Shown in pieces: positions 33,923 to 43,333 of a DNA stretch of 64,000 bases (position 1 is the stretch's first letter; each line of letters opens with the position of its first letter). The translations under genes were made by a program, and so were the position numbers. Under the pieces are notes generated by a model. That model was not told the origin of the DNA. It searched no databases and saw only the letters and a program-made list of their open reading frames with translations. The stretch lies in the NCBI RefSeq assembly GCF_014235785.1, contig NZ_CP060137.1:124001-188000 (forward strand). Reading direction: 5' to 3'. This DNA is from Bacillus sp. PAMC26568 (GTDB taxonomy: Bacteria; Bacillota; Bacilli; Bacillales; Bacillaceae).

Positions 33923-35989
33923 TTAATCCCACCATCTCAGAACTTTCTTATACCATGTTTTCTCTTGTTTCTGCTTTTCTTTAGCAGGCAGCTGTTTTCC
34001 ATGCTCTAAATGCTCCGTACAGTACTCTGTAGGCTCTGTTCCTCTTATGAAATAAGCAAACCGCTTCACAGGGCAGTCGTCTGACGCAAGTTTTCCTGTA
34101 TTCGGATTGATATAAACGCCAATGACACCTTTTGGAGGAGTGAAGGCTTTAACGGATTCATCCTGCAGCGCTTCTTCCATAAATCCGGCCCAGATATCCT
34201 TGGCGTATGCTCTTTCTGCGACAATATCAATTGTTTTGTCCTTGTCATACCCCGTCCAGATGCCAGCCACAAGCTGAGGAGCGAAGCCGATCATCCAGCT
34301 GTCCGCCTTTGTCGTTCCAGATTTTCCTGCATACTCTCGCGATAGCTTCGGAATGATTGCGTGACCTGTAACAGAGGTATAATCATTCAATTGCTCATCA
34401 AACATTCCAGTCATTAAATGCGATGTTACGAAAGCAGCTTCTTTATTCAAAATCTGCTCTTGCTCTTGTTCCTTTTGATAAATAACGTTGCCTTCTGCAT
34501 CTTCAACTTTCTTAATATAAGAAGGCTCAATGCTCTTGCCGCCATTTGCGAGCATTCCGTAGCCGTTTACCATTTCACTCAGCCGAACTGGTGAAGTGCC
34601 AAGTGCGAGTGATGGAACATGAGCTAATTTACTTGTAACACCAAACCTCTTTGACGTTTCAATCAGCTCTTCCATCCCCAGGAAAAGATGAGTCTTAACC
34701 GCGTATATATTATCGGAAAGCGCAATCGCCTGTGCTAAGGAAATCGTATCATTTGCATAATAGCCGTTGTAATTGCTCGGTTTATAGCTTGATTTGCCAT
34801 CTTCAAACTTAAAAGTATATGGTTCACTTCTGAGTAAAGTGGATGGAGTAAAGCCTTTATTGACAGCAGCATAATAAAGAAAAGGCTTCATTGTCGATCC
34901 TGGCTGTCTTTTTGCCTGTGTCACACGATTAAAGGTGCTTTCAGCATAATCGCGGCCGCCGATAAGAGCTTTCACATATCCGGTTTTAGGATCCATCGCC
35001 ATGAATCCAACCTGAATATCAGAGGATTCTTCGATCACGTCAGCAACCTTCTCTTCAGCCATTTTTTGCAACTCAGGATCTAGAGTCGTGAAAATTCTCA
35101 AGCCTCTCGTTTCAATCGTCGTCTGATCAAGGTTCAGCTTTTTGGATAGCTCGTTCATAACTGCGTCCTGAAAATAAGGAGCGATGTCTGCTGTTTGCTC
35201 ATTTTTTACGGAACGATAAGTAAGCTGTGTTTCATATGCCTGGTCAGCTTCCATATGAGTAATAACCTTTTGATTGGCCATTGTTTTTAAAATAAGTGCT
35301 TGTCTGCTTTTCGCGCGCTCTATATTTTCATGGGGGGAATACAGGCCTGGCGCTTTTGGAATACCTGCAAGCATGGATGCTTCACTAAGCGACAAATCAC
35401 TGGCAGATTTCCCAAAATAATAATTGGATGCCGCTTCAATACCGTACGCCCCGTGCCCATAATAAATCGTATTTAAATAGCCTTCTAGAATCTCTTCCTT
35501 GCTGTAGTTAAGCTCCAGGCGAATTGTATAAAAGGCTTCCGTCAGCTTCCGTTTCCACGTTTTATCATGAACCAAAAACAAGTTCCTTGCGTATTGCTGG
35601 CTAATTGTACTTGCGCCTTGAACCTTTGCCATTGCTTTTAAATCTGCAAGGGCAGCCCCTGCAATACGTTTATAGTCAAATCCGCTGTGCTCATAAAAAT
35701 GGCGATCTTCTATCGCTACTGTTGCTTCTATCAATGAAGGGGAAATCTCATCTAAATTGACCCAATACCGTTTGCCGCCATGATGTGTTTTTCCCAGCTC
35801 CGAGCCATCATTTGCGTACATGATGGATGATTGCTGGACAGTCAAAGATGGTGCACCCTGCCATTTCGCTGCCAGCAGAATCGTAACCAGTACGGCTGAT
35901 GCTAAAAAAAATAGAATAAGTCCAATAAAAATAGCGGCACGAACAGCTTTTATTGTGATTTTCAAGCGCCGCGGCGTAATGATTTCCAA
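33923..35989 (-). CDS. pbpG: Class A penicillin-binding protein PbpG
   Basis: A 688-residue bifunctional peptidoglycan synthase (B. subtilis PbpG/YwhE 691). Membrane anchor at about 18-42; glycosyltransferase domain with Glu94 ('VAIEDRHFYEHSGFDYKR') and 'GASTISQQYARNLFL'; transpeptidase domain with Ser365-x-x-Lys368 ('PGSTMKPF'), an 'SDN' motif and 'KSGTT'. PbpG is forespore-expressed and contributes to the germ cell wall with PbpF. TTG 35989 is chosen because GAGGTGGG precedes it; a longer ATG frame would contain that site. Confidence 0.93.
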   Translation of the reverse strand: MEIITPRRLKITIKAVRAAIFIGLILFFLASAVLVTILLAAKWQGAPSLTVQQSSIMYANDGSELGKTHHGGKRYWVNLDEISPSLIEATVAIEDRHFYEHSGFDYKRIAGAALADLKAMAKVQGASTISQQYARNLFLVHDKTWKRKLTEAFYTIRLELNYSKEEILEGYLNTIYYGHGAYGIEAASNYYFGKSASDLSLSEASMLAGIPKAPGLYSPHENIERAKSRQALILKTMANQKVITHMEADQAYETQLTYRSVKNEQTADIAPYFQDAVMNELSKKLNLDQTTIETRGLRIFTTLDPELQKMAEEKVADVIEESSDIQVGFMAMDPKTGYVKALIGGRDYAESTFNRVTQAKRQPGSTMKPFLYYAAVNKGFTPSTLLRSEPYTFKFEDGKSSYKPSNYNGYYANDTISLAQAIALSDNIYAVKTHLFLGMEELIETSKRFGVTSKLAHVPSLALGTSPVRLSEMVNGYGMLANGGKSIEPSYIKKVEDAEGNVIYQKEQEQEQILNKEAAFVTSHLMTGMFDEQLNDYTSVTGHAIIPKLSREYAGKSGTTKADSWMIGFAPQLVAGIWTGYDKDKTIDIVAERAYAKDIWAGFMEEALQDESVKAFTPPKGVIGVYINPNTGKLASDDCPVKRFAYFIRGTEPTEYCTEHLEHGKQLPAKEKQKQEKTWYKKVLRWWD

Positions 35990-36215
35990 GTTTCCCACCT
36001 CTTTTCTGCAGCAGTTCTGTTTCTTTATAATCATTATGAGAATTTTTAAGTGATTTTAAACGTTATCTATTAAAATTCTTCTTGCAATTTTGCTAGATTC
36101 ATCTATACTTTTCCTGAGGTTTTGAACTCGAATTTTGGCGAATTGTATTTTTTGATTAGGGTATAATCGTAACTAGGGCTTTTAGAAAAAATTGATATAG
36201 AAAGGAAGTTTTATA

Positions 36216-37046
36216 ATGGGAGGACATTGGTTTACAGAAAAGCAAACCGAGAATTTCGGCATTACAATCAAAATTAACCGCACTTTACATACAGAGCAGA
36301 CTGAATTTCAAAAGTTAGATATGGTAGAAACAGAGGAGTTTGGCAACATGCTGCTTTTAGACGGCATGGTCATGACTTCACAAAGAGACGAATTTGTTTA
36401 TCATGAAATGGTTGCACACGTTCCTTTATTTACACACCCAAATCCTGAAAACGTACTTGTAGTCGGAGGCGGAGACGGCGGTGTAATCCGTGAGATCATG
36501 AAGCATCCAAGCGTGAAAAAAGCGACGCTTGTTGATATTGACGGCAAAGTCATCGAGTATTCTAAAAAGTACTTGCCAGAAATTGCAGGAGAGCTTGAAA
36601 ACGAACGCGTCGAGGTAAAAGTAGGAGACGGGTTTATGCATATTGCAGAAAGCGATAATGAGTATGATGTGATCATGGTTGACTCAACAGAGCCAGTTGG
36701 ACCTGCTGTTAATCTTTTCTCAAAAGGCTTCTATGCAGGCATTTCAAAAGCATTAAAAGAAGACGGCATCTTTGTTGCACAATCGGATAACCCTTGGTTC
36801 ACGCCTGAGCTTATTCAAAACGTTCAGCGTGATGTAAGAGAAATTTTCCCGATCACACGTTTATACACTGCTAACATTCCAACATACCCAAGCGGTCTTT
36901 GGACGTTTACAATTGGGTCGAAAAAATATGATCCATTAGAAGTAAGCGAAGAGCGTTTCCATGAAATTGAAACAAAGTACTATACAAAAGAGCTTCATAA
37001 AGCAGCGTTTGTCCTGCCTAAATTTGTAGCAGACTTAATCAAATAA
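36216..37046 (+). CDS. speE: Spermidine synthase
   Basis: A 276-residue aminopropyltransferase that makes spermidine from putrescine and decarboxylated SAM. '[13 protein letters not shown]' binds the nucleotide and '[10 protein letters not shown]' carries the catalytic Asp. AAGGAAG precedes the ATG. It forms an operon with speB 16 bp downstream, matching the B. subtilis arginine-agmatine-putrescine-spermidine route. Confidence 0.97.
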   Translation: MGGHWFTEKQTENFGITIKINRTLHTEQTEFQKLDMVETEEFGNMLLLDGMVMTSQRDEFVYHEMVAHVPLFTHPNPENVLVVGGGDGGVIREIMKHPSVKKATLVDIDGKVIEYSKKYLPEIAGELENERVEVKVGDGFMHIAESDNEYDVIMVDSTEPVGPAVNLFSKGFYAGISKALKEDGIFVAQSDNPWFTPELIQNVQRDVREIFPITRLYTANIPTYPSGLWTFTIGSKKYDPLEVSEERFHEIETKYYTKELHKAAFVLPKFVADLIK

Positions 37047-37062
37047 TTGGGAGGGAACACAA

Positions 37063-37944
37063 ATGCGATTTGATGAAGCCTATTCAGGCAACGTTTTTAT
37101 TAAAAGCCATCCAACATTTGAAGACAGTGAAGCCGTGCTTTACGGAATGCCAATGGACTGGACAGTCAGCTACCGTCCAGGTTCAAGATTCGGTCCGGCC
37201 CGCATCCGCGAGGTTTCAATCGGTCTTGAAGAGTACAGCGCGTATTTAGACCGTGAGCTAGAAGAAGTAAAGTACTTTGATGCAGGAGATATTCCGCTTC
37301 CATTCGGAAATCCGCAGCGAAGCCTTGATATTATTGAAGATTTCGTTGAAAAGGTTTTGGCAGAGGAAAAGTTTCCGCTGGGTATGGGCGGGGAGCACCT
37401 TGTATCATGGCCGGTCATCAAGGCAATGTACAAAAAATATCCTGATTTAGCGATCATCCATATGGACGCTCATACAGATTTGCGCGAAGAGTATGAAGGA
37501 GAGCCTCTTTCTCACTCAACGCCAATTCGTAAAGCGGCTAACCTGATAGGACCGACTAATGTATATTCATTTGGAATTCGATCTGGAATGAAAGAAGAAT
37601 TTCAATGGGCAAAGGAAGCCGGTATGCACATTTCGAAATTTGAAGTGCTCGAGCCTTTAAAAGAAGTGCTTCCAAAGCTTGCAGGACGCCCTGTATACGT
37701 AACAATCGATATTGATGTATTAGATCCGGCTCACGCACCTGGCACAGGTACAGTGGACGCTGGCGGCATTACGTCTAGAGAATTGCTGGCCTCGATTCAT
37801 GCAATTGCAAACTCGGATATCAACGTTGTAGGTGCGGACCTTGTTGAGGTTGCGCCAATCTATGATAACTCTGAGCAGACAGCTAACACGGCAAGCAAAC
37901 TGATTCGTGAAATGATTTTAGGCTGGGTGCAAAAACGCCCTTAA
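37063..37944 (+). CDS. speB: Agmatinase
   Basis: A 293-residue ureohydrolase that converts agmatine to putrescine and urea. The Mn ligands are visible in 'GGEH', 'HMDAHTDLR' and 'IDIDVLDPAHAPGTGT'. GGGAGG lies nine bases before the ATG. As the partner of speE it supplies putrescine for spermidine. A terminator follows. Confidence 0.97.
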   Translation: MRFDEAYSGNVFIKSHPTFEDSEAVLYGMPMDWTVSYRPGSRFGPARIREVSIGLEEYSAYLDRELEEVKYFDAGDIPLPFGNPQRSLDIIEDFVEKVLAEEKFPLGMGGEHLVSWPVIKAMYKKYPDLAIIHMDAHTDLREEYEGEPLSHSTPIRKAANLIGPTNVYSFGIRSGMKEEFQWAKEAGMHISKFEVLEPLKEVLPKLAGRPVYVTIDIDVLDPAHAPGTGTVDAGGITSRELLASIHAIANSDINVVGADLVEVAPIYDNSEQTANTASKLIREMILGWVQKRP

Positions 37945-37953
37945 GTTTAACAG

Positions 37954-37984
37954 AAGCTCCAGGCAGTACTGGGGCTTTTTTCTT
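37954..37984 (+). terminator. Terminator of speE-speB
   Basis: AAGCTCCAG / CTGGGGCTT (one G-T pair) with a 6-base loop and a T run. Confidence 0.85.
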
Positions 37985-38041
37985 ATTGTTTAGGAAAATA
38001 TAAAAGGTAATAGGTTGTGGATAATGAAATTAAGCTATCTG

Positions 38042-38193
38042 CGTCCAGCTCACTGTAAAAAGACAATTGCTCAGGAGAAGGCAAAAATCGCCTTCTCCGG
38101 TTAAATGACACATGATTCTCAGGTGTGTCATTTAACCCAGGTCAGTTCCTATTTTCTTCGCGAGCTGACCAAGGCGATTTCGCTTTTGTTCTT
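38042..38193. repeat. Dispersed element, related copy C, with three hairpins
   Basis: Begins CGTCCAGCTC and ends GCTGACCAAGGCGATTTCGC plus TTTTGTTC, ends of the same style as copies A and B, but the core differs. It holds GGAGAAGGC/GCCTTCTCC (38074-38098), a perfect 14-bp stem GGTTAAATGACACA/TGTGTCATTTAACC (38099-38137) and GGTCAG/CTGACC (38140-38172). No terminator T run or credible gene accompanies them. It fills the gap between speB and ywiB. Confidence 0.65.
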
Positions 38194-38327
38194 GAAGAAC
38201 GATATTCCGTGTATAAATAATCCAAGATCGTCAACCATGATTATCACTGGCCATCTATTGAACTTTTTCCTTGAAGTCTTTATACTAGATAAGTTAATAG
38301 CGGATACTTTAAAAGGATGTGTGAAAA

Positions 38328-38759
38328 ATGACGGATAGTAAGCCAGTTCAAATTATCGTAAAGACGGAAATTAACCAAGGTACTGAGGAAGAAAACCTGG
38401 AGCTGTTTACGAGCGGTGAACACTATGTTAAAGATAACGCTTCCTATTTAAGCTATCACGAGGAACACGAATACGGAAAAGTGAAAACAATTGTAAAGTT
38501 TAAAGACGATGAGGTTTTCATTATGAGATCTGGATCTATTTCAATGAAGCAGCGCTTTATTCCAGGCACGGAAACGATCACTAATTATCAAACACAATTT
38601 GGAACGCTGCAGCTTGAAACCAATACAACATCGATTTCAGTCCGGACAATGGAAGGAAAGTCGAACGGCATTATCAAGGTCGATTATGAATTGCAGATTG
38701 GCGAAGAAGATTCGCATTTACATACTTTACATATCATGTTTAGGGAGGAAAAAGGATGA
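38328..38759 (+). CDS. ywiB: DUF1934 (calycin-like) protein YwiB
   Basis: A 143-residue protein of DUF1934, predicted as a small beta-barrel ('[20 protein letters not shown]', '[14 protein letters not shown]'). Its ATG follows AAAAGGATG. It overlaps argS by 4 bp, the same arrangement as in B. subtilis and other Bacillus. Function unknown, although its tight coupling with argS is conserved. Confidence 0.93.
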   Translation: MTDSKPVQIIVKTEINQGTEEENLELFTSGEHYVKDNASYLSYHEEHEYGKVKTIVKFKDDEVFIMRSGSISMKQRFIPGTETITNYQTQFGTLQLETNTTSISVRTMEGKSNGIIKVDYELQIGEEDSHLHTLHIMFREEKG

Positions 38760-40426
38760 ACATCGTTGAGCAGGTAAAAGAACGGCTGAAAGATGAAATT
38801 AAAGCGGCAGTACTGAAGGCTGGTTTAGCTGAAGAAAGCCAGATTCCAGATGCAATTCTTGAGCTGCCTAAAGAAAAGGCGCACGGAGACTATTCGACAA
38901 ATATGGCGATGCAGCTTGCAAGAGTTGCGAAAAAAGCACCCCGTGCAATTGCTGAGAACATTGTCGCTTCATTTGATAAAGGAAAAGCATCCATTGAAAA
39001 AATTGAAATTGCAGGTCCGGGATTTATCAATTTTTATATGAACAATTCTTATTTAACAGACCTTATTCCGTCTATTCTTCAAGCTGGGGATTCATATGGA
39101 GAAGTGAACATTGGAAATAAAGAAAAGCTTCAGGTCGAGTTTGTATCGGCAAATCCTACAGGAACGCTTCATTTAGGACATGCGCGGGGAGCAGCAGTTG
39201 GTGACTCTCTTTGCAACATTCTTGAAAAAGCAGGTTATGATGTTTCGCGTGAATACTATATCAATGATGCAGGAAATCAAATTAATAATCTTGCACTGTC
39301 TGTAGAAGCCCGCTATTTACAGGCGCTTGGACAAGATGCATCAATGCCTGAGGATGGCTACCAAGGCAAGGATATTATCGAAATCGGCAAGAAGCTTGCA
39401 GATGAATTCGGCGATCGCTTTGCAAATGAGAGCAAAGAAGAACGTCTTGGGTTTTTCCGTGAATATGGCTTAAAATTTGAAATGGACAAACTGAAAAAAG
39501 ATTTGGAAGAATTTCGTGTGCCGTTTGATGTTTGGTATTCAGAGACATCCCTTTACCAAAACGGAAAAATTGATCAGGCTCTTGAAGTTCTCCGTGAAAA
39601 AGGTCATATCTTTGAAGAAGAGGGTGCCACTTGGTTCCGTTCAACTGTGTTCGGAGATGATAAAGACCGTGTCCTGATTAAGAATGATGGTTCTTACACA
39701 TATTTAACGCCGGATATCGCTTATCACAAAGACAAGCTTGACCGCGGATTTACTAAGCTGATTAATATTTGGGGCGCAGATCATCACGGCTACATCCCGC
39801 GTATGAAGGCTGCTATTGAGGCACTTGGCTATGAAAAGGATACACTTGAGGTTGAAATTATTCAGCTTGTTCACCTTTATAAGAACGGTGAAAAGATGAA
39901 AATGAGCAAACGTACAGGCAAAGCTGTAACGATGCGCGACTTGATGGAAGAAGTAGGTCTTGACGCTGTACGCTATTTCTTCGCAATGAGAAGTGCAGAT
40001 ACACATATGGACTTTGACATGGACTTGGCAGCTTCACAATCAAATGAAAATCCTGTTTTTTATGCCCAATATGCACATGCGCGCATCGAGAGCATGCTCC
40101 GTCAAGGCGCAGAACAAGGCGTATCCTATGAAGGTGTTAAAAGTTTTACTGACATTTCATCTGAAAAGGAAATTGAACTCCTGAAAAAGCTCGGTGAATT
40201 CCCGCAAGCAGTCGGCGAAGCAGCAACGAAACGCATTCCTCACCGGATTACGAACTATGTCTTTGATTTAGCATCTGCACTGCACAGCTTCTACAATGCA
40301 GAAAAAGTGCTTGATCCAGAGAATGAAGAGAAAAGTAAAGCGCGTTTGGCATTAATGAGAGCAACACAAATTACGCTGAAAAACTCGCTGACACTAATTG
40401 GTGTTTCTGCACCGGAAAAGATGTAA
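38756..40426 (+). CDS. argS: Arginyl-tRNA synthetase
   Basis: A 556-residue class I aminoacyl-tRNA synthetase charging tRNA-Arg. The HIGH motif appears as '[13 protein letters not shown]' (HLGH) and the KMSKS region as '[17 protein letters not shown]'. The Arg-specific N-terminal domain and the DALR anticodon-binding C-terminus are complete, and the length is normal. AGGAGGAAAAAGG in the ywiB end serves as ribosome binding site. Confidence 0.98.
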   Translation: MNIVEQVKERLKDEIKAAVLKAGLAEESQIPDAILELPKEKAHGDYSTNMAMQLARVAKKAPRAIAENIVASFDKGKASIEKIEIAGPGFINFYMNNSYLTDLIPSILQAGDSYGEVNIGNKEKLQVEFVSANPTGTLHLGHARGAAVGDSLCNILEKAGYDVSREYYINDAGNQINNLALSVEARYLQALGQDASMPEDGYQGKDIIEIGKKLADEFGDRFANESKEERLGFFREYGLKFEMDKLKKDLEEFRVPFDVWYSETSLYQNGKIDQALEVLREKGHIFEEEGATWFRSTVFGDDKDRVLIKNDGSYTYLTPDIAYHKDKLDRGFTKLINIWGADHHGYIPRMKAAIEALGYEKDTLEVEIIQLVHLYKNGEKMKMSKRTGKAVTMRDLMEEVGLDAVRYFFAMRSADTHMDFDMDLAASQSNENPVFYAQYAHARIESMLRQGAEQGVSYEGVKSFTDISSEKEIELLKKLGEFPQAVGEAATKRIPHRITNYVFDLASALHSFYNAEKVLDPENEEKSKARLALMRATQITLKNSLTLIGVSAPEKM

Positions 40427-40437
40427 ATTTTATTAGG

Positions 40438-40463
40438 GAACGGCCAAGGGCCGTTCTTTTTTT
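40438..40463 (+). terminator. Terminator of argS
   Basis: GAACGGCC / GGCCGTTC with a 3-base loop and seven T. Confidence 0.92.
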
Positions 40464-40476
40464 GTTTTTAGAGCAA

Positions 40477-40815
40477 AGGGTGGCGCGTAAAATACCATAT
40501 CGGCTTGTTGAAACACGCAATCGGCGCGTTGGATCTGAGTTTCGGCTCATAGAATCAATAATCCGGTGAGTTGGCGGCGTTGTACCTCAGATGGAGCTCA
40601 ATTCCAGCTGCATTTTCCGGTTAATTAAGCAGTGTACAAAGAAAGACGGTTAGAAAAAGGCATTTTTCTGTTCAAAAAACAGGGTGGCGGGTAAAATGCC
40701 AAAATCGGCTCGTTAATAAACGAAATTGGCGCGTTGGATCTGTGTTTCGGCTCATAGAATCTCTATTCCGGCGAGTTGGACACCTGGTACCATGGATTGA
40801 GCTCAATTTTTTCCG
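40477..40815. repeat. Two-copy intergenic array with exact 21-bp period (TCGGCKCGTT type)
   Basis: In 40477-40620 the CGG core recurs at 40501, 40522, 40543 and 40564; in 40681-40815 the same core recurs at 40706, 40727 (as TGG), 40748 and 40769. Every step is exactly 21. Units open TCGGCTTGTT, TCGGCGCGTT, TCGGCTCATA, and end in ATCCGGTGAGTT. The two blocks are imperfect copies offset by 205 bp, each introduced by GGGTGGCGSGTAAAAT. Stops interrupt the frames, so no protein is expected. The rest of the argS-uvsE gap holds nothing else clear. Confidence 0.85.
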
Positions 40816-40897
40816 GGGTTTAGAGTTAGATATTCTTTTTGCAATCTAGATCCTGGCTAGGGGCCTTTATAAGGTCCATTTCATAAGTGAAAAAAAG

Positions 40898-40925
40898 AAA
40901 ATCACAGGGCATATCCCCGTGATTT
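40898..40925 (-). terminator. Terminator of uvsE
   Basis: AAATCAC-GGG stem pairing (with one mismatch) and a T-rich run on the minus strand after it. Confidence 0.78.
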
Positions 40926-40928
40926 CAA

Positions 40929-41885
40929 CTACCAATTAATCGACCCGCCGCTCATCCGCTTTACTCCTCGCACAGCAGAAATTTCCTCAATAAGTTTCAA
41001 AACAGCCCGGTCTTTTTGCTTGGCTTCAATCATAAAGTCACAATCCATCTCAAGTTCCTTTAATTTTTTCAGCAAAGGCATGATAAAGGAGAGGTCGACA
41101 TAATCGGCATGACTTCTGAATTCTTTTTTGGATTTTGGTGAAGAAATATGAATTTTAGGTTTGGCGTGTGTTCCTTCCCATGTTTTTGAAAAGCGTATCA
41201 ATAATTCCTCCAGATCATCGTCATCCGTTTGATTTGCGCAATAGTGATGATAATCAAACATGAGAGGGATGCCCTCGTTCTCACAAATTGTCAGCGTTTC
41301 AGCTGTTGTATAGGTTTTATCATCATTTTCGAGAGTCATCCTCTGTTTAATTTCGTCAGGGAGGTACTGGATATTTTTGTAGAACCTTTCTGTCGCTGTC
41401 ATCTTATTTCCATAAGCTCCGCCGACATGGATGTTAATAAATCCTTCTTTTTCAAGGCCCATTCCTTTTAATAAATCATAGTGATAGTGCATATCGATGA
41501 CTGCATTCTCTGTGATATGAGCCTTATCGCTTGTGAACAAAGTAAATTGATTAGGATGGAAGCTAATCCGCAGCTTATTTTCACGTACAAGCTCCCCAAT
41601 TTCTTTTAAAATACCCTGAAAAGGGGTCAGGAAATCCCATCTTACCTCAGGATGTGTCGCGAGTGGAACAAGAGATGATGAAAACCGGTATAGTTCAATT
41701 TGATGCGCTATATTGTAATGAATCATTCGCCGTGTATGCTCCAGATTCTGTTTGGTAACGGAATGAAGCGCCTCTTTTTTAGCCTCTCTATCCAACTTGG
41801 AATAACGGGCATACGTCAGCGTTTTTGCAGGAGAGCAGTCCCACAGGTTTAATGCACTTGAAACGTATCCAAAGCGAATGAACAT
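40929..41885 (-). CDS. uvsE: UV damage endonuclease UvsE/UvdE
   Basis: A 318-residue TIM-barrel endonuclease of the UVDE family that nicks 5' to UV photoproducts. '[14 protein letters not shown]', '[10 protein letters not shown]', '[14 protein letters not shown]' and '[10 protein letters not shown]' supply metal-binding residues. It matches B. subtilis UvsE (YwjD), which helps spores survive UV. AGGAGAG precedes the ATG. ywjE lies 29 bp upstream on the same strand, suggesting co-transcription. Confidence 0.95.
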   Translation of the reverse strand: MFIRFGYVSSALNLWDCSPAKTLTYARYSKLDREAKKEALHSVTKQNLEHTRRMIHYNIAHQIELYRFSSSLVPLATHPEVRWDFLTPFQGILKEIGELVRENKLRISFHPNQFTLFTSDKAHITENAVIDMHYHYDLLKGMGLEKEGFINIHVGGAYGNKMTATERFYKNIQYLPDEIKQRMTLENDDKTYTTAETLTICENEGIPLMFDYHHYCANQTDDDDLEELLIRFSKTWEGTHAKPKIHISSPKSKKEFRSHADYVDLSFIMPLLKKLKELEMDCDFMIEAKQKDRAVLKLIEEISAVRGVKRMSGGSINW

Positions 41886-41914
41886 GTTTCTCTCCTTTTC
41901 CTCTTAAAAAAATC

Positions 41915-43117
41915 CTACAAAAAATGAGATATCATTGTTGCAACTGCTTCTAAGCCTCTTTGCGGGATTGATCTTTTAGTAAACAGGTCATAAGTCAGCT
42001 TGACCGAACTGCTCATGTCTTCATTTACGGTTTGTTTCACTTTTTTAATAAAAGCTGCATCATAAATGAGGCAGTTTAATTCATCGTTTAAATAAAGGCT
42101 TCGCTTATCAAAATTAGCAGTTCCGATATCGCATAGGCGTTCATCGACTACAATGACCTTTGCATGGTAAAACCCGTAATAATATTGATAAATCTCACAG
42201 CCTGATAGAATTAAGGGACCAAAGTATGGAAAAGCAGCTTCCTTTACAAACGGATGATCCGCTTTCATTGGAACCATGATTTTAATGTCTACTCCCCGTC
42301 TCCTTGCTTTTAAAAGCTCATCCTGAATCTGTTTGCCGGGTATAAAATAGGGGGTGCAAATCATGAGCTCTTTTTGTGCAAGCCTAATAAAAGAAAGATA
42401 ATACGAATCTAGACTTTGTCCGTACGTTGAGACAAAACGCTGCTCAAGCTTGCCTTGCGTATGAGACGGGAAGTAAACTTTTTCTTCGATAAGATTTTCA
42501 TTTGTTGCCTCATGCCAGTCATGCAAAAACTGAGATTGAAGATCCTGAACACCTTCTCCGTGCAGGCGAAGATGATAATCTCTCCAAAAGCCAAGATGCG
42601 GATCTTTACCTAGATACTCTTTTCCGATATTAAAGCCCCCGGTATAGCCGATTTTCCCGTCAATAACAGTGATTTTCCGGTGATTGCGTGCCTGCAGGGT
42701 GTAAAAAATATAAGGCAGTGCTGGTTTATGAGAATAGGAAAAAGCAACCCCACGCTTTTTTAAAGCTGTTATTTTTTCTTTCTTAAGCGATTTGCTGCCC
42801 ACATAATCAAGAAGCAGCCTGACTTTGATTCCCTGTTCTGCCTTTTTTCCAAGAAGATTAAGAAACTCTTCACTGTCAGAGTCATTTTTTACAATATAAA
42901 ATAACACATGAATGGACTGTGTGCTATTTTTAATGTCCTCAAACAATCTTTCATAAAATCGCTCGCCTACAATTAATAGTTCGATATCGCTTTTTCTTAC
43001 CGGATACTCAATCTCACTTATTCCACGAAGATGTTTTTTTCGTCCGAAATAATAATCAAGCCTCAGCCAAACAACAAAAATCAGTATGATCAATCCAATT
43101 AGTAAGATGCTGTTCAA
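41915..43117 (-). CDS. ywjE: Phospholipase D-family cardiolipin synthase-like protein YwjE
   Basis: A 400-residue protein with an N-terminal membrane helix (about 3-20) and two HKD motifs: His145-x-Lys147-x4-Asp152 ('NHRKITVIDGKIGYTGG') and His317-x-Lys319-x4-Asp324 ('FYHAKVIVVDERLCDIG'). It is close in length and sequence to B. subtilis YwjE (398), a minor cardiolipin synthase. TTG 43117 follows AAGGAGGG at six bases; a longer in-frame ATG would cover this site. Confidence 0.92.
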   Translation of the reverse strand: MNSILLIGLIILIFVVWLRLDYYFGRKKHLRGISEIEYPVRKSDIELLIVGERFYERLFEDIKNSTQSIHVLFYIVKNDSDSEEFLNLLGKKAEQGIKVRLLLDYVGSKSLKKEKITALKKRGVAFSYSHKPALPYIFYTLQARNHRKITVIDGKIGYTGGFNIGKEYLGKDPHLGFWRDYHLRLHGEGVQDLQSQFLHDWHEATNENLIEEKVYFPSHTQGKLEQRFVSTYGQSLDSYYLSFIRLAQKELMICTPYFIPGKQIQDELLKARRRGVDIKIMVPMKADHPFVKEAAFPYFGPLILSGCEIYQYYYGFYHAKVIVVDERLCDIGTANFDKRSLYLNDELNCLIYDAAFIKKVKQTVNEDMSSSVKLTYDLFTKRSIPQRGLEAVATMISHFL

Positions 43118-43206
43118 CGTAAGCCCTCCTTGGCGCTGCAAATCATATTCCTCTTATCTTTTACGTAGCGCAGAAAAATTATCAGCAGAAGAAATAGTGA
43201 AAACCA

Positions 43207-43235
43207 TTGACTGAATGCTCATTCATTATTATCAT
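43207..43235 (+). promoter_or_regulatory. fadF promoter with FadR-like operator
   Basis: TTGACTGAATGCTCATTCAT (43207-43226) matches the Bacillus FadR box ATGAATGAMTANTCATTCAT at 17 of 20 positions. It contains the -35 TTGACT; TATCAT (43230-43235) follows at 17 bases as the -10. Repressor binding would block polymerase directly. The consensus is recalled from the known B. subtilis fadF regulation. Confidence 0.66.
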
Positions 43236-43333
43236 GTAAATATAGGGTAAGATTCAGAAAATTAGATTTGTTGCAATTTTTTTGAATGATATGGGAAATG
43301 GGAGAAATCATCACAGAAACGGGGGAAGCAAAC

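Noticed and set aside
38105..38338. 77-codon frame between speB and ywiB
   Set aside because: It lies over tandem hairpins and the repeat-like element, has no ribosome binding site, and runs into ywiB in another frame; composition is not protein-like.
40477..40815. The 21-bp arrays as a CRISPR locus
   Set aside because: There are no identical repeats with unique spacers of 25-40 bp, units are degenerate and abutting, and no cas gene is in the window.
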